This document shows positions 34,177-46,117 of a stretch of DNA of 64,000 nucleotides, one piece after another. The position numbers and the translations under genes were made by a program. The stretch lies in assembly GCA_039545295.1 (NCBI GenBank), contig BCIK01000002.1, forward strand, positions 630,841-694,840, in the 5' to 3' direction. The stretch is from Udeniomyces pyricola. Lineage: Eukaryota > Basidiomycota > Tremellomycetes > Cystofilobasidiales > Mrakiaceae. The first letter of the stretch is position 1. Every line of letters starts with the position of its first letter. The notes beneath the pieces were generated by a model. It did not search any database and was not told the origin of the DNA. It saw nothing but the letters and a program-made list of their open reading frames with translations.

Positions 34177-36825
34177 CTACTGGTGGGTGGGTTGACGTGC
34201 AAGACCCGCAGAAAAGACGAGGTTGGTCTGCGACTCCTTGTCCATATCAAAGGAACCGATGGAGAGCTGAAGGGTTGAGCAAGAATCAAATGAAGGATTG
34301 AGAATAAGGAGAAGTCAGTAGTCCGTGAGCAAGGCGAGAATGTGGGTCAGTCAATGTGGCAAATGGAAATGATCATTCACGGAAAGGGTAGATTAGAACG
34401 AGCAATGTCACGGAAGAAAATAGAATGAGACTGAAAGCTTACATCATCTGAGCTCGGCTGACCAAAAGGGTTGCGACGTTCACGCGAGAGCTTCGGGTTT
34501 GAAGGGTGCACCGGCGAAAAACACGGAGGGATCACAATTCGTGAGAGAACAAAGAACACAGGGAAGCGGAGGGACGGCAATACGTTCAGTACAAACACAC
34601 GGACGAGCATGAGCACAACAAGCACTGGATGGACTATCGACAGTGGTAGGAACCCCAGTGGAGAAGAAAACAGAGAGATAACTGACCTCTGGCAGATCGA
34701 CTGCATCCTCCACAACGATTGTCCTTTCCTGGCTGACCTGAACTCCGCCCTTGGAAGAAGAATGGTAGACCTTGTTGGATCGAGTACCCATCATGTCGCG
34801 AGAATTGGATTGGGGATGAGGAGTAGCATCGTTCTCAGAATTGAGCTCGGAGCGGGAGTTAAGGTTAAAGAGCACTGCGAGGTTGCAGTATAGAAAGGAA
34901 GAGAGGAGGAGAAAGAACGCAAAATGGTCGGAGAAGACCCATGGATTAGCCATAAGCGCTGAGGAACACTCCAAGCCAGATACCAGAGCAATAAGAGCAA
35001 ACGAGACGAGGCATGGGGCAAGGTAGAAAGAGGTTACTCACTAGTGATCGAGTAAACTCGACCGAGGACCATCCCCCACATGGTTCCAAGGTCTGCAGAT
35101 GAACAAGAGGCCAACAGTGGTCAAGTCGGTTGTCGATGTCAGTTTCGGACAATCATTGCTGTGTTACGATGCAGCTCGAATCCACGCACTTGTCTCAGGA
35201 AGGATCTTGAAGCAGAGGAACACGAGCGATGCGATCGTTGCGGAAAAGACGCCAGAGGATATGCCCCGAGTGGTAAGTTTGCGAACCAGTCTGGAAAATG
35301 GTTCAAATCATAGTAAGCCAGGTCAGTTACGCATCATCGGTTAGTATTGAAAAACAAAGAGAGTCAAAAGGCATGACACGATGGAGAGCAAAAAAAAAAA
35401 GCGAACTGACCCGTGCGTATCGACAAAGTCAGTGTGGACTCGGCGGAGAGACATGACAAGCGCAAGCGAGATGAGGATGTCGGTGGCAGCGGAGCTACAG
35501 GTCCAAAGGGTAACCCTGTAGTATGCAAGGATGTGCAACGGAGTGGGCGATACGAGTGAATCAGATTAACGTTCTAGAATCAGTTGCCGAGGGGAATGCA
35601 CGCATGAGACAGAGATGGTGTATCACGAACATGATTGTAATTTTGGGACGTTCTGACAAGGTGACGAATATAGTCTGTTAAAAAGACGAGTCGGTCAGTA
35701 TCGGAGCTCACGCAATACACATGGGCGGATAAAGAGTTGGAACAAAAGTGGAAACCTCTACGCACCAAGAAAATTGCCATTCCGATCGAGCCTGCGAAGC
35801 CAGCCAGGATTGCTGGAGCAAACGCAAACAACCAAACAGCTTTAGAAGTCAATCGGTAGATTCTGATGACTAGAAAGGTCTGGGAAGGATAGGTGGAGAG
35901 ACGGTAGATAAAAATTGTCAGAGGAAGGTCTACGTGTGCCTTGAACACTAGGCTTGCATGGAAACAAGGAACACACCTGGCAAATCAACGCCGACAGCCC
36001 AGTGCCGATAAGGTATACACCCTGAGTCCAAGGTACGCGTTGAGCATAGGCGAGATCACCCTGAAGCGAGTAGAATTGAACGCATGTTGAGCTCAGTCAC
36101 CAACATATACGTGTCTCAGAGGCAGACGAAGGGGAACAAAAGGACACACAAAGTGGCTGATAGTGTAACCGTACACGAGACTGCAGCTAAAGAGACAAGA
36201 ATCCGAGAACGCAAGGATAACGGATAGTTCAGACACGGAATAATGGTAGCTATCGGATACAAACCCCTTTAGTATCAGGTGGCGGCTAGCTCAATGGCAA
36301 ACGAGACTCACATAGCCACGCTCGTCGCCACATCGGCTACGATGGATGTAATGACAGGAATCCGGTTCCACAGGGCGTCTCGAGGAAACCTGGTAGAAAG
36401 CATGGGATAGCCCAAAGCAGTGCGAGAAAAGGTCAGCAAGTTGGACTGATATATAGTGATCGCATGGGCCGTCGAACCAAACCGATCACCAACGATAGCG
36501 ACTCACCGACGGAAGTAGGTGACGAGCTGGGTTAATTGAACAGCACAAAGGGCTGCATTCGCCCATGAAGCAATCAACTATATGCAAATGAAGAGAGCGC
36601 GTAAGAAGAAAGAAAAGGGAAGGGGGCCAAGCGCGCCTGTTCAGCAGACGCTATAGTAGCAGCTTGAGGCAAAGACTTGTGTGAATCGGGTAATGTCGAC
36701 ATACGATGGTCCTATTGCAGAACAAATAGTCTTGGAATTTTGGTCAGTATTCCATGCAACAGCTGGAATAAGGAGATGGGAAGAGACTAGGATGCTCACC
36801 CGAGAGTAAGGTCGAATAAGCCCAT
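34177..36825 (-). CDS. DUF6534-like multispanning membrane protein
   Basis: Role unknown; DUF6534-type proteins are seven-helix membrane proteins expanded in basidiomycetes. The start is the ATG at 36825-36823 giving MGLFDLTLG, the usual opening of the family. Recognisable exons follow leftward: LIASWANAALCAVQLTQLVTYF and FPRDALWNRIPVITSIVADV (about 36580-36300), a segment near 36050-36000 (AYAQRVPWTQGVYLIGTGLSALICQ), TFLVIRIYRLTSKAVWLF...AGFAGSIGMAIFL (35890-35760), WTCSSAATDILISLALVMSLRR (35510-35420), and NPWVFSDHFAFFLLLSSFLYCNLAVLFNLN (34950-34855). The soluble tail ends ARQPTHQ at a TAG at 34179-34177. At least nine introns are needed and several small exons are approximate. The membrane topology is clear; the family name is less certain. 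Confidence 0.68.
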
Positions 36826-37992
36826 TGAAGTGATGGATAGCAGAGGAGGATCAACAAGGGAAGGAAGAAAGGAGTGTAGGCACGATCAAGTCGATAGTGA
36901 GATGCGTTCAAGTGTGTCGAGGACAAAAAGCCAGCAGATACGTCGAAGTGGAGAGACTGGGGCGGAAAGGTAGAGAGAGACAGTGGTGGGTGGTTGACAG
37001 AATTGATCCAAGGTACTCCCTTTGCTTAACTCGAGCTATATATGCAGGGTCCGAGCACGTTGAATGCAAGAGATGCCACTCTCGGAAAAATAAATATCAC
37101 ATTGGAGCAGACTATTGACCGGTAATCGTCAACCGAACGTCGAACGAGGCAATTGAATATTGAATGTTGAAGGCATGGTGGAGAGTATGTCGCGAAGGGA
37201 TGGCTCAAAGGGGATTCCCGCGGCCGATCGATCAGAGCCAGTTGAGAGGGCTCGAGCGCTTGAGCGAAGCCCGATGATCAATCAATCGATCAATGCCAAC
37301 GGTCGACACTACCTTCACTAGTCACTGTCAGCTCCGTCGGGCTCCGGGCCATCGCACAGTTCACAGAGGGTCCAAGCTCCAAGGGTCATGCATTCATGCA
37401 TTCATGCCTCGATTTGTTCCATTGATGCATCATGGGTGGCGTCAAATAACCGGCCGTCGCAGTGTCGATCATCATGCATCATGGCCTCCCGCATGAACTG
37501 CCAAAGCAATCAACCTGGAGCGAGAATTAGGGGAAACAGTTGAGCGCGTCGATGATCGAAGCTCTACATAGGTCAATCAAAGGGCGGGCGAGTCGCGTGC
37601 GTACTGACGATAGATGAACGTACAGCTCAGATACCGCGATGTATATATATACTCTTACGGTATGTAAAGTACGTTGATGGTGAGAAAGCCGATCACGCGC
37701 GACTTTGTCGTGGCTGGCATGGTCGATGGTCGCCAGTTCATGACCGAGATAGGTTAGTTAACCACGCTGAAGCAGCAGCTGGCCGATGCATATTGCATGA
37801 CGCATGACCGGCCCATGACCGAGGCACCGTCACCATATATGCATCATGACGCTTGTATCGTGTAGTGCCAGGCAGTCTTGGATTCCTTTTTCTTTCATCC
37901 CTTCCTTTCCCTTCCCTTGGCCACCACTCCACATCACGATCGCCCTTCCGTAAATTACCAACCCTTCCCCTACCCTCTACTCAACTCCAGCA
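36826..37992. promoter_or_regulatory. Divergent promoter region rich in ATGCAT-type words
   Basis: About 1.17 kb between the divergent DUF6534-like and Bli-3-like genes. Between 37385 and 37495 it carries repeated GCATTCATGC, GATGCATCATG and CATCATGCATCATGG words, and near 37785-37850 TGCATATTGCATGACGCATGAC and CATATATGCATCATG. ATATATATACTC lies near 37641-37652. A regulatory role is inferred from position and repetition. No coding frame was recognised. Confidence 0.45.
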
Positions 37993-39598
37993 ATGGCTTC
38001 CAAACAAGGCGACCCCTACAAGGTCCGCACATTCGCCCCGATCTCTCATGCATGATCATGCCGCGCATCGCCCACTCATCCACGATCATCCTCCCTTTCC
38101 TCCTTGCATCAGGCTCCAGACAATTCTCCTGACCTTGAGACTACTGTCAAGGATCTTATCTCAATCCTCGATGGCGTCACTGTGAGCCCAGCGCTTCTTC
38201 CCGATCTAGCGTTACTGGCATGGGATCAAGTTGGCTGACAATACTTCAACTTCTTATGGTCCGCCCCGCTCCATCTTCGCTCCACCGGCCCGACTATGTG
38301 CATCGGGCATTTTCCACAGGTTTCTCTGCTCACAACTCGCGCTCATGATTCGGACTCTCTTCATACCAGAGCTATGTATCCCTATAGCCACAAAGGCCTC
38401 AAGTTCTGTACGTTGCTAGCTTGAGAGAGATCGTTAGACCCATGGCGTCGTGTGGCATCTTCAAGACCAGCTGCTCACGTCTGAATCTCCCGTCCATATA
38501 TTCACGCAATTTCCAGCCTACCTTGGCAACAATGAATCCGGAAAATACGCCGGAATCGAGAAAGACTCGTCGGTCAACGTCGGGTTCTACGACTCCAGCG
38601 TAAGTGACTCGAGTGGGATCGTACACGATGAGGTCCAAGTCATGTATAATTCTTGGGTTTCCTGACCTTAATATATATATATTTTACCTTTTTCGCGCCT
38701 CTCCTCCTATCCATGCCTTTCTTCACTGCCAGAACTCGAGCTGGGTCTCGGTCGCTGGCAAAGCGACTATTAGCAATGATAGGGAACGTATCAAGGAAGC
38801 GTTCAGCCCGCAATTCCGAGGTGAATCGGTACTATGTATACTTCGGAGCACATGTGATCTTTGCTTGTATTGACATACTGGTGTTCAACTTGCTCGCATG
38901 ATAGCATGGTTTGCCGATATGAAAGATGGCGTCCACACTGGGTAGGCCATATGATATCTACCGGTGTGATGCTGTTATCAGCTTCCAGCCGCACACATCC
39001 CACTGACTTGTCTTCACTTCCTATACACTGAATATAGCGACGGCAACGATCCTCGCATCACCATCATTGACGTTGAGCCGGTCGAGGTAAGCTGTACATT
39101 CCTTAACACCCCCCCTTCCCCCCCTCGTTCTTCGCTTGCCCTTCTCCGGTTCGGATAGTTCTGCAACAATTATTCCTAATCCGTTTGGCTCGGAACGTGC
39201 TCCTAATCAATTCTCTCTTCCCAGATTCGATACTACATCGAGCAGAAGACGACCGTGAGCTGAAATTCTCATGACCTGACATCTCTCCGGCCTGCGCCAT
39301 GACCCAATGGGACGTACTCTTCTTGCCCATAAAGACTGACTCTGGACTATGTCTACTCTTCGAACAGATTGGCAAGATGATTGACATCGCTCAAGCCATC
39401 GTCTCTGACGATACGGCCAAGGTCAGTTTTCATTCAATAGTCGTTGAGTTTGTTTTCTGATCTTTGCACCCCTGCAGAGTTGCGCCAGTCGAGACTGATT
39501 GCACTGGTTGATCTGCTTCGTACCGAGAATATTCAGCCGGGCTCACTTCGAGTGCTTACCGGAAGCGAGCTTGAACAGGCGAAGAAAATCGCTGAATG
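37993..39598 (+). CDS. Bli-3-like general stress protein, FMN-binding split-barrel fold
   Basis: Belongs to the pyridoxamine 5'-phosphate oxidase-like (split barrel flavin-binding) group that includes Neurospora Bli-3; the reaction is not established. Exons 37993-38022 and 38113-38181 encode MASKQGDPYK and APDNSPDLETTVKDLISILDG. Later exons give LLTTRAHDSDSLHTRAMYPY (near 38325-38395), YLGNNESGKYAGIEKDSSVN and VGFYDSS (38520-38600), SSWVSVAGKATISNDRERIKEAF (38730-38808), MKDGVHTGDGNDPRITIIDVEPVEIRYYI (about 38915-39240) and IGKMIDIAQAIVSDDTAK. The last exon ends LTGSELEQAKKIAE at 39598. This order matches Bli-3 proteins: TTR...SRAM, N-x-S-x-K, VN-x-SFYD, WxSVSG and GDxNDPR. Introns are short and frequent; exact junctions near 38400-38500 are uncertain. 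Confidence 0.8.
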
Positions 39599-40290
39599 AT
39601 GCTGGATGTAGAGGGGTCGACGTTGTACATTTGCGTAGCAGCATCGATATCGGCAGGCGCGATCGGTTCTCTCTGTACGCGCCATTGCCGACATCATCAT
39701 GCCGATCTACGATCTCGGACGACCTCTTTTCTCCTCCTCCTCCTCTCTACGGCGCGGTTTTCCTCTCTTTGTGATTTGTGTAGCCTGAGCGTAGCGTTGC
39801 CGATATGTATGATATGATGCGTTGGATATACACTCGCTTCATGCCTGTCGACTGAATTACATGAACAGATCGATCAATATCTAGATGTCGTCTCACAATA
39901 TAGCTAGCTCTGACCGGGCCGAGGCGAGGACCTAAGATCATGAGACCGTCGACCGGATGGAAGGATTGAGGACACGTGCCGAAATGTTGTCACCGCAGAC
40001 GAATATCGAATACGTTATGGCATGATGAGCGAACTTTAGAATTCGTACGGGCGGGCGTGTGCGTGCGTCATTTCTCTTGGAAGCTTGCCTTGGACTGAGC
40101 CGCAGCCTGCAGGCGACAACTGGCGAGACCCTAGGCCATATATTGCGCGTCGAGTGAGTTGTTGAGTACGTACGCTGAGGGCCAGTTCACTTCTTCATCT
40201 GCACGCTCATAGTACTAGCTGCAGAACGACATCTTGTCGTAATCTTCATCGACGCTATCCTTCCACCTTCGGATTATCTGCTGTATATCC
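39599..40290. other. Intergenic region
   Basis: About 690 bases between two plus-strand genes, with ATATAGCTAGCTC near 39898 and TATATTGCGCG near 40138. It presumably carries the 3' untranslated region of the Bli-3-like gene and the promoter of the next gene. No coding frame, repeat array or RNA gene was recognised. Confidence 0.4.
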
Positions 40291-43200
40291 ATGGCGACGT
40301 CTCCATCGCTCATGGCAGACCAACCGTCTCAACCGGCTAGGCCAGTTTCAAGCACCAGACCAACTCCCTCGTCCCCGCCCTCATCCGCATCCTCTTTCGA
40401 CGGCCAACCCACTACCCCTCGCAACGGCGAGGACGCATACGATTCAGCTCCAGCCCCACACTCCGAGTACCACGGTCAAAGGTATGTGGTGCGATGGTGC
40501 GGGCCAAGGAATACTTTTGGGGGAGCTGGTCGGCTGATCCGATTTTGTTTGTTTCCTTTGTCCACCTTTGTAACCACCACACTCGCCCCTCATGCGCATG
40601 ATCATCTCAAACGTCCATCTCGTGTATGTCTGCGCCTCCTGATCCCATATGGCTGCGCTAAAGCAGATATGACGACCGCCATAAAGTACCCAATATCGCC
40701 AAGTATTTGGCTGAACGCCCACGTCGACACGAAGACAACGAGGACGGCGCGCTCAACGAGAGTGAACTTCGCTACGCCAAGGAGCACGTCGCTCGCCAGG
40801 ATCAAGACACGGACGGAGAGGAAACAGATGAAGTCATCAAGCAGCGCAACACTCGGGGAAGCAAACTCCACTATCGTCATCGCAGACATCCAGACGACGA
40901 AGACAACCAAACTGGATCGAAACGATTAGTTCTCCAACCTTACCTTCCTATTTCTCCGCCATCACTACCGACAGTCTCGGGTCCCCTGCGAACCTTTGCC
41001 TTATTCGCCACAGTCCTTCCACCCATACTCAGCCTGACTTTGTTCGCAACCTCGTCCTGGCTCACGATCATCTCTGCTTCGATTGTGTTCTCTCTCTTCG
41101 GCTTGGTCGCCGCGTACTTTGCTTGGAACACCGGGCGACGACTTGAAAAAGAGATGGAGCGCCTCAGAGTAGAGATGCATCGTGAGCGAGGGGAAGCCTC
41201 AAGTCAGGAGAGCACACCCGAAAGCGTGGAATGGGCCAATTCTTTGATCAGTACCTTTTGGGGACTCCTCAACCCCGATCTGCTCGCCGTTGCTACCAAC
41301 CTTCTGGAGGATGTTATGCGTAAGCAATCCTATGATAGTTCTGATTGGGTGTCCCTCATTCGTTGTGGATGTGTGTTGACCAAAATCTGATGTGTCTTGG
41401 TCCGCGTGTGCATCTATAGAGGCGAGTTTGCCTTCGGCAGTCGACGCGGTCAGGATTTCCCAGGTCGGACAAGGCATCAATCCGTTCCGTATCGTTGCCG
41501 TCCGAGCTCTGCCTAACAGGCGCAAACACGCGAAAGGGTACGTCCGCTCGTCCCGTCTGTGCATATATGCACACGTTGACAGTTGTGTAACAAGTTTCTA
41601 ATCAGTTTCCTGTCCCCTCTGCCTGGTCACTGTCCTTTCTTTCCTATCTAAGCAACCGAACAGAAGCTCAGAAGATGGAAAAAGAGACAGAGATTGACGA
41701 GGAGCACATTGTGTCCGACCACGTTAATCTCGAGGTCTCATTCGCCTACCTCGCGTGCGATGGCAAGGAAACGCATCAACGATCCAAAAACATCCATCTG
41801 CTTGTCCAGTTCTTCTTAGGAGTATGTACAACGTCAGTTGCTGTATGGCGTCCATACACATCGATGAATACTGATCAAGGTCGATGTCAAATTGTCTATC
41901 AGGTCCACGACTGGCTTCACATTCCCATTCCACTCTGGGTTCAAATCGAGCGAGTCGTTGGGACAGTTCGACTTCGTGTGCAGATCATTCCCGATGCTCC
42001 ATTCGTTCGAAATGTCACGTTCTCATTCGTAAGCATTTGACCTATCCAAATATTCACCTTTGAGGCCTTGTTGAATACTTATCGCGTCCTTTTCTGCATC
42101 TTGGTAGATGGGCGTTCCTGCCGTCGAAGTTTCCGTCATTCCCCTTATGAAGCGTCTACCCAACATCCTCAACATTCCGCTCATCTCGGGTTTCGTCCGA
42201 AATGCCATCAACGCCGGAACTGCAGAATACGTGGCACCAAAGAGCATGACCCTGAACCTCGAGGAAATTCTTCTGGGCAACGCTATCGGAGGTGAGTCAA
42301 GCACCGAGTGCCCTGTCATACCGGTCTCATCTCATCAGTCCAAGTCTGACAGGGTGTGATGCCTTACCTGGAACGCCGCTGGTCCTTCCACATCAGACAC
42401 TCGATCCGTGGGCGTCTTCATCGTTACCATCCATTACGGCGAGGATCTGTCGGCTCAAGACAAGAACGGCAAGTCGGATCCTTACGTTGTTATTGCTTAC
42501 GGAAAATTCGGCAAGCCGATATACTCGACCAGGTTCGTAGCCGAGTTTTTTTCGTGGCCAGTTTCTTACCTGTCTGGGCTGACGAGGCAAGCCAAGACTG
42601 ATCGACTTTCTGCATCTTGTCTTTGGGATTGCTTGACAGGGTCATTCTCGGCGATCTCAATCCTGTATTCGAAGAAACGTGTACCGTTCTGCTCAGTCAA
42701 GACGAGATCAACGCCGATGAAGCGCTATCAGTGATGTTATGGGATTGGGACCGTGAGTCATTAGTCCTTTCACTACCACCTTGACGGACCGATGGACTTA
42801 CCCCGTAACCATTCATGTTGCAGGTCACACACCGGACGATCTTATTGGAAGGATCAAGGTTCCTGTTGCGAAACTCATGAAGAAGCCCAATAGAATGCAT
42901 CGCCGGGAGGACAATTTGCTGGGATTTGAACGTGAGGACCTTTGTTCTTATTATTCTGTCCCCACAACGTGGCTGTCGAGGTGGAAAACTAATAAAATTC
43001 CTCGTGCCTCTTTTGCGTCTATACTTCGCCTAACAGTCAAAAAGGAAATGCAAGGTAAGCCATCATCATGATATCTTTGACTGCAATCGCTCAACTTGAG
43101 ATTTTTTTTTAATAAATAAATAAATAAAATTGACTCAACCTGCTTACAACCATGTTGTCTGATACCACAGGAAAGTTACATTGGTCAGTCGGCTACTTTG

Positions 43201-45887
43201 AGAAGGGACCTCTCCGGAAAGAGCTTGAAATTCCTTCGACGAAGCCCATCAACCTCGTGCCCAAGACGTTGGTTGAGAAGGAGATGGCGCGAGGGGACAA
43301 AGCTCCCAACCCAGGCGCAAGGGACGGCCCGCCAGCCCCAGCCGAGCCTACCAGGACACCGTGAGTTGTGGCACCAACACGTTCGACATTGCTTCAAAGT
43401 TAGCGTACAACTAAGCCAATCTACCTTTTCATTCCTAAATGACCTAGACCGGATCCAAGATGGAAAAGTGGTATACTCTCCAGTGAGTCTCTTTGTACCT
43501 GTTGTTCGCGGGGAACAGGAGAGTCTCCAGTAGTCGAATGATCGCTCAGCGGTAGGCGTCTTTGACCTTCTTCGCAGTGATCATTCACGAGGTCACCAAC
43601 CTAGAAAAGAGGAATCTTAAAGGATCTTCGAGCCATCACACTCGGGAAGGGCACGCTGGTCAAGATACCGACGTGGGTTCATTTTCTTTTCTTCTCATTT
43701 CTTTATCGTGTGTCTTCACCGTCGGTCTTTTTTTGCTGCTCACATTCTACGAGTCTCATATCTTTCGATTTCGTTGACATCAGGATCCAGCGGAGCAAGA
43801 GGGAAATTTACCTTCATCGTATTGCGAAGTCATCGTCAACGACGAGCTTGTTTATCAAACACGAACCAAACAATACACGTACGCTACTTCATACCTTTTC
43901 AAGAAACCCTCGTTCTGAATCTTTCTCATGAACTGGCGCGCTTGACTGGGCTCTTTGCAGGATGAACCCATTCTTTGAAGCCGGAACAGAGCAATTCATC
44001 CGCGATTGGGAAAACACGACGGTCCGAATCGTGCTTCGTGGTCGGGAACTCCGGGAAAACGATCCAATCATGGTAAGCAATCATGAAAGCGTCCGACGTA
44101 TCCACTCAATGTGGCCCATCATCGTTAATCCGGTCGCTCTTCCGTCTGGGTTTGTGCCCCCCCTTAGGGCATCGTCTCCCTTCCGTTGAAAAAGCTGTTT
44201 GCCGAATCAAGTGAGGTCACTCGGCTCTTTGCTGTGAGTCGAACATCCCTTGGGTCTATCTGAAAACATGAAGCCTCTCACGCATTCTGATCACGTTGTC
44301 CTTCTTGGCAGCTCGAGGAAGGAGTCGGGTTCGGTAGGATGCGTGTTTCGATCCTGTTCAAGGTCAGTCTCTTTTGACCAATCTAACCCCCTCATCTGGG
44401 ATCCCATTCACCTCTTGAATCATCTCCCTTCTATGGAGCGCATCGTCTCACGCGGGTCAATTGTCCTTTCTTACGATTTGTAGCCGATCGTGATCGACCT
44501 CCCTCCTAACATGCATGGCAGCGAGACCGGACTCATCAGTATCAACTCTCCAATCACCATTGCTCCATTCCCTGCCCATTCCGATCTCCTCGATCATTTC
44601 ACCTCTCTCGTCATCTCTACCCCCGATTCGGAAGAGAAGTTCGCCAAGAAACGCGCGACCATCGACGAGCATCGCCCTTGCGCCACGTGGGATATCGAGG
44701 AGGAGGAGAAAGGCCAGAGCGACGGTGACGGCGACAAATCAGGACTGAGACTTCCGGTGTATGATCGACATCAGAGCTCAATCGTCTTTGATCTTCAGAG
44801 CAGCAAGCTCTTGGGCTTGGGCAAACATACCAATGCGTTTGCGGTGGTGTGGTTACAGCAGCTTGTAGATCATGTCGTTAGTAGATGGTTCCTCGATCTG
44901 TAGGCATGGCTTCCTTTCTTATATTCGTAAAGCTACTAATCCACATTTGTCATGATCAAATAAAACGTTCATCCGGCTGGTACTCGGGGATCTGCTTGTC
45001 GAGCAGGAACGCGAGATTAGGATCCCGATCGTCGTTAGCGAAGATATGGAGTGTTTAAAGCAGAATGTTTGTCACTTGCTTCTCTTCCTCCACCTCATCC
45101 AACTCTCAGTGGAGCCTCTCCTCCCACTAATCTTTTCATCCGTTCCACCCTCTCTCTTGATAGTATCTCAACGACTTTACGCGCAAGACCCATCCTTATG
45201 AGGTCATTGGTTGGCTCCATACGAGATTGACGTTCGTGCCTGGCCTCGACCTTGATCACGAAGACACATCTCATGGTCGATCAAGAAAGCATATTTTCGA
45301 GACGTACGATCACATGGAAGGTGAAGCTCAGGTTGCGGAGAAGCAGGTCAGTGGCCTGGCTCCGAGACGAGATCGATGGATGGGCAGGCATAAATGGACT
45401 GCAACGAATTGTAACGACACGAAGGCGACACCTCGTATGATTGACTGACTTGACATCCGCATTTTTATTTTTATTTTGCCTCGGTCTCGAGGACAGGCTC
45501 ACTTCAATGACGATGGTGTCATTGACAAGGTAAGCCATCAACGATATTTTCTTTTTCCTCTCCTTTATTTTCGCGTTCATCACTGGTTTCGCCTTACTTA
45601 ACCCATGATGTACACGAACATCCATCGATTTCGGCTTTTCAACCCGTTTTGTTATGTCTATTCAACACTAACTTCATCTTTCTCTCTTTTTTACCCATTT
45701 GCAGCACGAAGCCAAAGAGCTCAAAAAAGCGAGCCGTCGGCAGAACAAGAACCGACACCGAGGGGTCTATGCCTTTAAAGCAACTCGGATGGGCGTCTGG
45801 TTGGCTGACGGCGTCAAGTCGAGACTCAGTCCGCACGATCATCGCAAGGAAAGTAAAGGTCCCTCTGTGGCTAGTGAGGTTGGATAG
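40291..45887 (+). CDS. Mug190-like SMP and C2 domain lipid-transfer protein
   Basis: Predicted endoplasmic-reticulum-anchored lipid-transfer protein of membrane contact sites (tricalbin-like; closest by layout to fission-yeast Mug190). The first exon starts at the ATG at 40291 and is Ser/Pro-rich. The second, from about 40669, ends an acidic region with two adjacent hydrophobic segments (LRTFALFATVLPPILSLTLF and SASIVFSLFGLVAAYFAW), then the SMP domain starts at VEWANSLISTFWGLLNP. The SMP continues through GQGINPFRIVAVRALP, VHDWLHIPIPLWVQIERVVG and LMKRLPNILNIPLISGFVR (41420-42290). A C2 domain follows near 42400-42900 (GEDLSAQDKNGKSDPYVV), and a second C2-like region near 43560-44350. The tail has LQSSKLLGLGKHTNAFAVVWLQQLVD and ends HRKESKGPSVASEVG at 45887. 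About fifteen introns; middle junctions are approximate. Confidence 0.82.
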
Positions 45888-46117
45888 ATGTCATGAAAGA
45901 GATTTTTTTGCATGTTGAAGAGATGCTCAAGCTCCATGCATGTATCTAGGGCAAAGGGGGAAAAAAAAAACCCTCATCGAGATGTGACAAGCATGAATGA
46001 GTTGTCAGAGATAAGTCGAGCCAACGGCCCAATTACCAATCCGTCTCGCGTGATCCTTGATCTGCCAACTGAACCCCCATGCTACATCGACTTCTTCATT
46101 TTGATCCAATCTTCCCG

